In this document: in pieces, positions 34,275-43,117 of the stretch
Layout of the letters: each line of letters begins with the position of its first letter
How positions within the stretch are numbered: position 1 is the stretch's first letter
NCBI GenBank assembly: GCA_018350325.1
Contig: JAEVLN010000007.1
Span: 3,887,804 to 3,951,803 of the forward strand
Reading direction: 5' to 3'
DNA length: 64,000 nucleotides
DNA from: Globodera rostochiensis
Lineage: Eukaryota > Nematoda > Chromadorea > Rhabditida > Heteroderidae
Notes under the pieces: generated by a model
Told to the model about the DNA's origin: nothing
The model's database searches: none
What the model saw: only the letters and a program-made list of their open reading frames with translations
Translations under genes and position numbers: made by a program

Positions 34275-37200
34275 TTATGATTTTTTGTAGGAATAAAATG
34301 CACTTTTAGGCTTCTGCGAGCCTCTAGGTCTGTTGTTGTTACTGGTTAAATTGGATGTGTTCGTTCCGTCCAACGTGAACCCAGCGGCGGATGTGTTCGT
34401 TTCGCCGGTAGATGTTGCTAAAAGCAATTAATAAAAAATAATCTAAAATTATTTTTTGTTGGTTGTTAATTTAAGCCGATTTAGGCATGCATTTTAAACT
34501 GATCAGTGATCACTGGCTAAATAAACAAAAGAATTTTTGTATTCATTTTAAATGCTTTATCAACAAAAAAGAACGTGCTTGCAAAGCGACTAAGGCCGAT
34601 GCCACCACCCTAGATTGGAGTTCGTTAGGCTTAGGCCTAAGCCAATCCGGCAATTGGAGTTACTTATAAGCAGGCCTGCGCACGGTTTTCCCGTAACCGC
34701 GGATAACCGCGGTCAACAGTTTTTAAAATAGGCACTAAAAGTTCAAAAATGAAAAAGTTTTTTTCGGAAGTTTCCGCTTTTTTTTAATGGATTTTTCATT
34801 TTATTTCTTTGACTTCCACTGTTGAAACCACCGTTATAGCGTTGGAATGCACTTCCGGCGGCATTATTTCTCCCAATGTTAGGATTCTGAGAGAAATTAT
34901 TCGGCGCCAGTCTGTTGTTGGGATTTGAAATGACGCCAATGATGGCACTTGGCTTTTGGATTTCTCTGCTGTTGCCACCGGTGTTAATGCTCCCAATGTT
35001 GGCATTCTGAGATACATTATTCGGCGGCAGTCTGTTGTTGGGATTTGCAAAGCGACTAAGGCCAATGCCGTTGTTGTTTGACGAACCGCCAATGGTGGCA
35101 CTTGGCGTTTGACTTCCTCTGCTGTTGCCTGGGACCAAAAAGCATCATTTTTTTAAACATCTTTATTTAACCGGTAAATAATAAATGTGGCTTTTTTATT
35201 TTGTGGGGTGTCCGGCGGTGCCGACAGACGCCGCCAGGAAAATTTTTTTTAAAGTTTAATGAATTTTGTTAAGAAAATTTGTGCAAAAAATTTGCGAAAA
35301 CGGAAACAATTGTAAGCGAATGATAAAACCTCAAATCCGTGCTGAGTCGTTTCGCAAAATCCGCCATTTTTTATTTTAATTTAAACAATTTTTTTTCAGA
35401 TTTATTTACATCAAAAATTAATTACACGAGTTAAGCCTAAGCTTAACGAACCCGGGTGGCTTAGGCCTAAGCCTAACGAACCTCAAGCTAGGGTGGCTTA
35501 GTTAGGCCTAAGCCTAACGAACCCCTAAATCTCCAATTTACCCCAGTTATTCTCTACGGCTTTGGAGTTACTTAAAAAAAGTCGGTTTTCCTTAATTTAA
35601 AAAAATTTCAACAGATTCAAAAACCGCTTAAATTCTCAAATGCAGATTATATTCATTTCTTTTTAATATTAAGAATTTAATAATATTTTTAGTGATTTTG
35701 CGTAACTCCCATTCATTCATAGTAGCGGATTTTGCGAAACGGCCTAGCACCCCTCAAATCTGGGAGCCTTCCTGATCTCTTTTTCACTTCCGCGCAAATT
35801 TCTTTTTTTTTCAGATTCGTGCATTAGGCTTATTTATATAGGAGTCGATTGGTGTATGTTTGGTTTGGGTCATTTCGTTTCTGGGCCCTATGATCAACAT
35901 TTACCGGTTTTCGCTTTCGATGACGTGGACGGAGTTGCATTAGAGATTTGCGTTTGCGATGGATTCCAATTGTTAATGGTGAACGAGTTGCTCGGTAGCG
36001 CTAAAAGGCATTTAATGAAAAAAATAATAAAAAAACATAATACATTTGATCATTTTATATGTAAATTTTTAATTATAAAAGCTGATTTTAAGCGCATATT
36101 TCTCACGACAACCAGTGTTTGACGAACGAACCCAAAAAAACCATTAGATTAACAAAATTCGGTCCATTTCTCATCATTAATCGATCCCCGGCGGGTAAAG
36201 AAAGAGCTTTTTAAACGTTTTCAATCCCTCTGATAATGTGGGGACAAACTTGAATCGTAAGGTTGGTAGGTGTAGTTTGACGGACCCTGTATGATGTACT
36301 CGCCCACCCTGGTTTGGGTCATCGTAGGCCGTGTTACGGCCGAGCTCCAATCTAAATGTTTGCTGTCTATAAATGCCTATTTCAACTTTTAGTCCCTATT
36401 TTGGCATTTTTGTGCCCTATTTCGACACTCGAGCAAAAATGCCCTCATGAAATTCGACGTTTTTCTAGAGCAAAAATAAAATTGCAAAATTGTTTTTTTT
36501 GGCAGATTTGATAAATTCCCCTGACCCATTTTATTTGATTTTGAGAATTATGAAAAAATTTGAATTTTTGAAAAATTGTTCGAATTTGGGTCAGGGGTTC
36601 CAAATTGGTGGAAACGGAGCGCGGTATCAGTGAATTCGCTTTGAAATTTTCTCATTTTGGAATATTTAATAAAATATTATTAAAATCCTCTGAAAATTCA
36701 AAAAATAAAGACATACGGGTTTTTCACGGGCCCGTGTTTTTTGACACGGGCTTATACTGTAATCAAAAAGCCTATCGGCACCGCCGGCCTTCATTCCGGT
36801 TCCTCCGGTGGATTTTGGCTCGGAATTCGAAATACGAAATTTTTGGATGCTTCGGATTTTCGTTTCCGAATTTTCTAAAACTTCGGCTTCGAGCTTCGCT
36901 AAACTTCCGGGGTATTTTGGTCTTCGAACTTCGAGCTTCGAAACAAAATTGAGCTTCGGCTTCGGGTGGTGAGCCGAGCTTCGCCCACCCCTGACCCCTC
37001 CCACCCCCCCCCCCCCCGCTGCTTCCTAAATTAGCGTCAACTTGCTATGTCCCTGGTATCCCCGTAGTCTAAAAATGATACTATTCGATTTGTCGTCGTC
37101 ATCGTCCGATAGCACTTCGATTGGAGTTGTTTGCTGAAATTGTGCGAATATTTTAGAGGCTGGAAATGTTGGCCACTTTTAATAATACGAACCAAAACTG

Positions 37201-37675
37201 TTCAGCCGAAAACACTTTTGCCACGAAAAAATGTAATTGTAAGCCCCAAAGGTCCCTTATAAAGCAATCGTTTGAATACCTTCACAAAATTGAATTTTAG
37301 TAAAATTTGAATTTAACTAGTAAAATTTGAAATGCTATTTTTTCGATCGAAACAAAATAAAGGAAATTTCAAATTTTACAATCGAATTTTACTAAGTTTA
37401 AAAAGAATTTTTTATTCAAATAATACTAACTCATAAATTCAAATAATACTAGGATTATTCGAATAATCCTAAAATTCAAATAATACGACTAACATAAAGA
37501 CATGCATATTACATCCTATAAAAAAGAAATATGTAAAGCTTGCCGACATAGTTGACGAATTAAAATTTGTTGATTTGCCTCTGCTGGAGTTTCTTCTAGG
37601 CGCACCGTCACCGCAACGGCACAATGCCAAAACGAGCAGCAGCAGCAGAACAATGACGGCTTCTTTCGGGTGCAT
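34275..37675 (-). CDS. Modular secreted protein (gene D/E), tandem unit 1
   Basis: Exon 1 starts at 37675 with signal peptide MHPKEAVIVLLLLLVLALCR. Downstream exons in phase 1-1 are 36000-35905 (96 bp, NSFTINNWNPSQTQISN) and 35128-34814 (315 bp, an internal two-fold repeat with NPNNRLPPNN / NPNNRLAPNN). The terminal exon 34417-34275 is TSTGETNTSAAG to SAFYSYKKS. A phase-1 donor at 37513 (GGAT|GTAATA) would join exon 1 to these. An alternative GC donor at 37544 joins in phase 0 to 37133-37026, giving a short isoform with EVLSDDDDDKS. The exon 37133-37026 has its own stop, so two overlapping genes or isoforms are possible. The sequence is low-complexity, secreted and of no known family. Insertions containing repeated TTGGCACCCCT lie between the promoter module (38200-38705) and exon 1. 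Confidence 0.6.
34600..34670. repeat. Fragment of a secreted-array exon plus TTAGGCCTAAGCC
   Basis: The stretch TTGCAAAGCGACTAAGGCC at 34578-34597 repeats a segment of the 315-bp exon (near 35045). It is followed at 34625-34645 by GTTAGGCTTAGGCCTAAGCC, related to the repeat at 35435-35525. Confidence 0.5.
35435..35525. repeat. GGCTTAGGCCTAAGCCTAACGAACC tandem repeat (unit given in part)
   Basis: Three copies of GGCTTAGGCCTAAGCC + TAACGAACC lie in an intron of the secreted gene. The core contains TTAGGC next to its complement GCCTAA. TTAGGC is the canonical nematode telomere hexamer, but the arrangement is palindromic rather than head-to-tail. Confidence 0.65.
36520..36660. mobile_element. 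Fragment of the CCCGAATTCGAAC palindromic element
   Basis: Arms around TTCCCCTGACCC and GGGTCAGGGGTTCC, with gaaaaaatttgaatttttga between, resemble the interior of the elements at 4235-4705 and 6526-6890. Confidence 0.4.
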
Positions 37676-37967
37676 AGCGCGTTTTTGTCGTTGACTTTGC
37701 CGTAAAATAATCTGCTGAATTGGAAGTGTGCCAAAATTATTTTTAAAAATTGAGTCCAGCTGGCTGGGATGCTTAAAATGCCTAAGACGGCTGCATAAGA
37801 TGAGTGCCATAAGAGTTACTTATTTGTTAAGAAAACTTCAAATTGTACGAATCAGACACTTTTTCGGGAATTCTCATTTTTCCCTCAAAATGAGAATTTT
37901 TCAAAAAGTTCAAAAATTATGGCAAAATTATGGCAAGTGTGGAAATGTGGCAAATTTCCAAAATTAA

Positions 37968-38130
37968 GACAATTTGGCACCCCTGCCTCCCCCCTCGAAA
38001 AGTTACCCCGGGATTCTCGACACCCGGCTTAGAACAATTTTTTAAAAGTTTGCTCTTATTTTGGCACCCCTATTTTTGTTCTTCCATATCCTTATTTTGC
38101 AAAAATTTTTGTTGGCACCCCTGGCCTATC
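37968..38130. repeat. TTGGCACCCCT repeats between promoter and exon 1 of gene D/E
   Basis: TTGGCACCCCT occurs three times (about 37974, 38062 and 38113). Locus B has its promoter module within about 100 bp of the ATG, whereas here more than 500 bp intervene, which suggests an insertion. Confidence 0.55.
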
Positions 38131-38199
38131 TCTTACTCTTTTGTTGTGGGCGGATAGTGCCATGTTTTTTTCAAAAATAATGAAATGGACAGAAATTTG

Positions 38200-38705
38200 A
38201 AGGTTTTAATGGGGGGGGGGGGGTATGGGGGGGTATTTGATTTGTTGAATGAATGGCATTGAATGGCTTTGCTTCACTCCCTTTTTATGGTGAGGCTAAT
38301 AATGCGTGTAAATGTGAATTGTCGTCATATGCTTATTATTAAAATCACTCATAAAAATATTGGCCCATTGTTTAAATTTTTACATTTTTCATATTCACCA
38401 AATAAAGCTGCAGTTTTATGACGCTTATCCATAGCATTTGTTCACCATATTCATAGTCATTATATTCATGGGTATGTGTATAATTTTATTGCCTTAAATC
38501 AATACAAAAATGGCAATGGATTTTCATTTATAATCCCCCACCCCCCAACGGCGGGAGAATAAACCATGAAGATGGCATGTTGGGAATAGGGCCCCGAGTC
38601 GGGGAATAAGCCGTCGAGGATGGCATTTTGTTGGACCGGGAAGCAAAAAGTAGAGGTGGGAGGAACTAATGAAAATATTTTTATAAAATTTCAAAAAGCG
38701 TGATC
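38200..38705 (-). promoter_or_regulatory. Shared promoter module (copy at gene D/E)
   Basis: Almost identical over roughly 480 bp to 42455-42955. It has CATAAAAAGGGAG as the TATA-like site (38281-38290) and ATGCCA on the minus strand at 38254-38259, 38573-38578 and 38621-38626. The latter two lie some 290-340 bp upstream of the TATA site, where regulatory elements are expected. Confidence 0.65.
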
Positions 38706-38859
38706 AAAAGTGACCATTGTTTTATTCAAAATTAAATAAAAATCCATTGTTTTTCCATTTTGTTTTATTCAAATGCTTTACAATTTTCCATCATTTCATT
38801 TCGCCAAATTAAATATCCAAAAAAATAAACTGCCTATCTTATTTCACCAATGAATATGG

Positions 38860-39560
38860 CCCAAACAGGCAACGATCTTACAGGTGATGTTTTGTTTAAT
38901 TTGTATTTTTGCAAAATTCTATAAAAATTCTGGAATAAATAAAAAAACAAAACCAAAAAATTTGTTATAGTTTACAGCAGCAGATGGATTACACACATAT
39001 TTTAATGATTTAAATTCAGTGCCAATGAACCCCCGGGGTACGAGCAAATCCACCGGTGTCCGTTGGCGTCGCCTCCGGCATATTATGTTCTTGATGACCA
39101 AAAAGCATTATTTTTTGTTGAAAGCATTGAATAAATATTAAAAATAATAATAATTAGGGTTGCACAGTACCGGTTAAACGGTTACGAATACCGGGTATTT
39201 TGGGAAAGTAACCGGTTACGAAAACCGGGAACCCAAACGCGCGGTTTAACCACCTCGTTATTGGACTTTTTTTTGGTTAATTTTAAATGTATTTTAATTT
39301 TTTTCCTCTTCAATGCAAGTGTGGCTCAGTGTGGTTGAAATCGGAGTTTCTACTCCCCGATTGAAAACCCTGTTTATTCTTTTTTAATTTAAAGCCAATG
39401 ATCAAAAAATTGTTGACCGATGAGTAAGGCCAATTAACAGAAAAAATGTGTTCATAAAATGTTGAAAAGAGATTTACATAAAACAAAAAAGAATTTCAAA
39501 AATCTCCGAATAAAAATCAAAACCCCAAAACCATTTTTAGTCTAGAATCCGGTCCCGTCA
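38860..39560 (+). pseudogene. Degenerate copy of the 3' exons of the PPxY gene
   Basis: GATCTTACAGGTGAT and GTGCCAATGAACCCCCGGGG through TCGCCTCCGGCAT repeat 33047-33264. They are then joined directly to sequence equivalent to 33650-33782, so the coding part after CTCCGGCA and the PPKY segment are deleted. This marks the left part of the second tandem unit. Confidence 0.75.
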
Positions 39561-39564
39561 CAAT

Positions 39565-39737
39565 TTCTTCCAAATGGCGATTTTGATTTTTTTTTTTTTT
39601 TTTTGGATGGCATTCAATTTTATGCTTCTGCGAGCCACTAGTAAAAAAAACTTTTAAAATTTTAATGATTAAAATTTAAATATTTTTACCTTCTGGCACA
39701 ACAAATCTTTTACAAATGCTTAAACTGCCATGTAACC
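39565..39737 (-). pseudogene. Remnant terminal exons of a modular secreted gene
   Basis: 39737-39690 is a 48-bp phase 1-1 exon candidate (LHGSLSICKRFVVPE). It is followed by 39637-39565, which matches the terminal exon of gene D/E (GGCTCGCAGAAGC) but runs into a T homopolymer that disrupts the ending. They lie downstream of the stop of the gene at 40174 and may be unused. Confidence 0.45.
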
Positions 39738-40173
39738 CTAAAAATATTGAAATATTGTTATAACTAACAAAATGAACAATGAAAAAATGGATTTTCTCCG
39801 CGTTTTATTTCATTTTTTTACGTTTTTGTTCATTTGGGTTTATTTGCTCTATGATCATTATGGTACTTTGTCCATAAAATTTTAATCAATCGATCAGCAC
39901 CCCTCGCCCAGCTGTTGTCTGCTATTCCATATTTATTATTTTATTATTTAAATGAAATTTAAAAAATAGGAGAACAAAATAACCAAAAAAAAATTTACCA
40001 ATGCTACGTAATTAAAAGTTAAGACTTTTAAATTGAAACATGAAATGTAAAGATACGCTTTATCAATCAAAAAAACGCTTTTTGTATACGAATAGTCAGC
40101 TATCTATTTAATTAAATGTTGATCACTTCAATCAACACTTTCTAAATCCACGATCCTTTGACCATTGAACCAA

Positions 40174-41932
40174 TCAATGCATCGTTGCATTTGACGATGA
40201 TTGGTTCGATTGAAATGCCGTCAATGTGCCACCGGCGTCGCCGGGCAGTGCCAATGCCGCCGAGGACTGTCCATGTGCCGTCGGAAATGGTTGTGAGCCC
40301 ATGGAATAGTTGTGGTTGTTGTTGCTTGTAAAACTCGAAGAATTGTGCACACCAGCAGCAGCAGAATTTGAAGACGATGCCCTAACATGTTGTTGGTGTT
40401 TCCCCTTTTTGTTCCTCTTTTTTTCACCATCGGCGGTTGTGCCGCGCGATTGAAGCGGCCCTGAGCCCCCTGTAAGGAAGTGAGCGATTCCGCTGGTTGA
40501 ACGTGGACGGTTAAAACCCCTAAGGGACGGGGGGCGGCGCGCCCTTTTGGCTTTGTCGGCAAAATGTGGGCCAGACAAGATTGCTCAGTGGAAGAGCTCT
40601 GCCTACGGCTTAGCTACAGGTCGTGGGTTCGAGTCCCACCCGGTGTGTTAGGTACCTTTGTACAATAAAGCGAGCATTTTTCGCAAATGGGATTATAACC
40701 GGTGGAATTCGGACAAAAAGCGAGCCCATTAATATTATTTAATTGTATTTACCTAAATCATTATTGCCTGTCGAATTTTGTTGAACAAATGAACGAGAAT
40801 TATTTGTGTCCGCCATAAAAAAGTTTGTGCCCGACGATTGATGATGTGACATTGGCATTGATGTTCTTCCAGTCGAGTTGTACAACATTGCTGAGTTTTG
40901 TGCCGGCATTATTGGTGCCGTTGAAGGTCCAGAATTCGGTTTTAAATGTGTTTTTGTGTTTATAAGACTCCTGATCAATGCTATAGTTGATTCCCGCTGT
41001 TGAGATGAGGTTTCGGCCAATCCCGGTGTTGCTTTTGGTTTATCTGAATTTGTTAACCCCTCCGAGATTCAACTTTCATCACGAGAATTGGTATTTATTT
41101 TTGGCATTCTATCAACGTTTGTTTGGTTAAAAACTCAAAAACTGTGGACCTTTTTTCATCCAAGTTAATTGGTCTGGTCTTAATTGAGGTTGAAATGAGG
41201 CTGATTCCGGCTGTTGAAATGAGTCTGACGTTTTGGCCAATCCCGGTGTTGCTTTTGGTTGACCTGAATTTGTTTGCACCCTTTCTGATCAACGTTGTTC
41301 AATCTCATGATTTTGAAAAGTCTCAAAGCAATCGAGAGCCATTTTTTGGTCAAAAATGCACTGTTAAAAAAACATTAATAAATTTAGTGATCAAAAAGAA
41401 TTTATGTTGTATGAACAACAAATTTGTGGTCAACTTACATTCCCTAATTTTGGATATATTTAGGTCCTTTTAAGAAGCTATTTTGAACTCATTAAGCTAA
41501 TAAAAACCTAACTATTTAGGAGATTTTTAGCAATTATAAATCCTTTCCCTAATTTTGACGCGGTGGAAATTCGAATTCGGAGACTTGTCAGTCCAAAGTC
41601 GTAAAATTTAATTAATAAACAAATCCATAAATATTATAATTTGTAAAAATTATACTTGTCAAAGTCTGAACAATTGATTTAAAATGTCCATTATCCGAAT
41701 TGACGTAGGTTGTGTCCGAGAGTTGATCAATTGCCATTTGCACGTGTGTACCGACCCAATTGTAAAAATTTGCGGGTGGCGGTGCCGTCAATGATCCAGA
41801 ATTTGTTGCATTTATTCTAATGTCCCTATTAACAAATGACTGAAAATCATTGGGTTCCGTTTCGTTGTCCATTCCATAACAGAATGCCAAAATGACCAGC
41901 AGCAGCAGATGGACAATGATGTTTGATCGCAT
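40174..41932 (-). CDS. Modular secreted protein (gene C), tandem unit 2, apparently intact
   Basis: Three exons join in frame: 41932-41656, 41043-40768 and 40469-40174, giving about 282 aa. If the canonical donor at 40753 is used instead of the GC donor at 40768, five residues are added. Exon 1 encodes signal peptide MRSNIIVHLLLLVILAFCYG then MDNETEPNDFQS. Exon 2 carries NSGPSTAPIMP, MLYNSTGRTSMPMSHH and SGTNFFMADTNNSR. Exon 3 is basic (GEKKRNKKGKHQQH) then Ser/Asn-rich with NHNYSMGSQPFPTAHGQ. All junctions are phase 1. A diverged extra copy of the start of exon 2 lies at about 41276-41120. It has no known domain. Signal peptide, promoter module and family expansion point to a secreted effector-like protein, by inference. 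It is the best template for the broken copies at 25.6-27.0 kb. Confidence 0.7.
40565..40690 (+). repeat. tRNA-derived SINE-like element (copy 2)
   Basis: It has an A-box-like TTGCTCAGTGGAAGAGC, a B box GGGTTCGAGTCCC and the tail CCGGTGTGTTAGGTACC. The tRNA acceptor stem (GACAAGA against CCGGTGT) and the anticodon stem do not pair, so it is not a functional tRNA. It lies in the intron between exons 2 and 3 of gene C and resembles the element at 1352-1445. Confidence 0.55.
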
Positions 41933-42079
41933 TTTTGAATTTGTTTGATTTCAGCGTATTGATGTCGGTTCTGCCAATGTTTTGGAACCTTCTTAGAGAC
42001 CGAGTTTTAGGTAATAAGCCTATAAAAACGGGGATTACAGCGCTCGGGGGTTTCAACTCTTCAAGTTCACCAGATACGC

Positions 42080-42358
42080 TGCCGAACGTCAAAATTAGAG
42101 TTGGCCCCCGACCCCAACCCCCGACATGGCCAACCCCGGCCTACCCGACCCCTGACAATTTGGTCGTCCCCGACCCCAACCCCCGACATGGCCAACCCCG
42201 GCCTACCCGACCCCTGAAAATTTGGTCGTCCACGACCCCAACCCCCGACATGGCCAACCCCGGCCTACCCGACCCCTGACAATTTGGTCGTCCACGACCC
42301 CAACCCCCGACATGGCCAACCCCGTACCCGACCCCTGACAATTTGGTCGTCCCCGAAA
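42080..42358. repeat. 62-bp GC-rich minisatellite in the 5' region of gene C
   Basis: About four copies of gacaatttggtcgtccccga + ccccaacccccgacatggcc + aaccccggcctacccgaccc. It lies between the promoter module and the start codon of gene C. A similar GACAATTTGG/CCCCGAC stretch occurs at 58985-59090. Confidence 0.85.
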
Positions 42359-42454
42359 ATAATTCGCGACTCGTCAATTTGTAAATTGCCAATCTTTTAA
42401 TTTATCGGGGTGAGGGCAAAATTATTTTTTCAAGAAATGACACAAATTTGAAGG

Positions 42455-42955
42455 ATTAATGAGGGGGGGGGGGTATTTGATTTGTTGAATGAATGGCATT
42501 GAATTGCTTTGCTTCACTCCCTTTTTATGGTGAGGCTAATAATGCGTGTAAATGTGAATTGTCGTCATATGCTTATTATTAAAAATCAATCATAAAAATA
42601 TTGGCCCATTGTTTAAATTTTTACATTTTTTTATATTCACCAAATAAAGCTGCAGTTTTATGACGCTTATCCATAGCATTTGTTCACCATATTCATAGTC
42701 ATTATATTCATGGGTATGTGTATAATTTTATTGCCTTAAATCAATACAAAAATGGCAATGGATTTTCATTTATACCCCCCCCCCACCCCCCAACGGCGGG
42801 AGATAAACCATGAAGATGGCATGTTGGGAATAGGGCCCCGAGTCGGGGAATAAGCCGTCGAGGATGGCATTTTGTTGGACCGGGAAGCAAAAAGTAGAGG
42901 TGGGAGGAACTAATGAAAATATTTTTATAAAATTGCAAAAATCGTGATCAAAAGT
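42455..42955 (-). promoter_or_regulatory. Shared promoter module (copy at gene C)
   Basis: A near-identical copy of 38200-38705, with TATA-like CATAAAAAGGGAG at 42521-42530 and minus-strand ATGCCA at 42494-42499, 42817-42822 and 42865-42870. It ends just before the ELO gene. Confidence 0.65.
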
Positions 42956-43117
42956 GATTCAAGGATTAATTAACTGGCAATAAATCATAAAACACCATTC
43001 AGAATATTAAATAATAACATTGAACAAAAATCGTATAAATAGATAAATCATTTCTGAATAAATTGATCCAAAATGGTCTAAACAAAACAAAACAGTTGGC
43101 TGATCAAAAGGCACTGA

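Noticed and set aside
40565..40690. Functional tRNA gene
   Set aside because: Internal promoter boxes are good but the acceptor and anticodon stems do not pair; a SINE-like origin explains it better.
42141..42392. 83-codon Gly/Trp-rich minus-strand frame
   Set aside because: It is the translation of the 62-bp minisatellite next to gene C.
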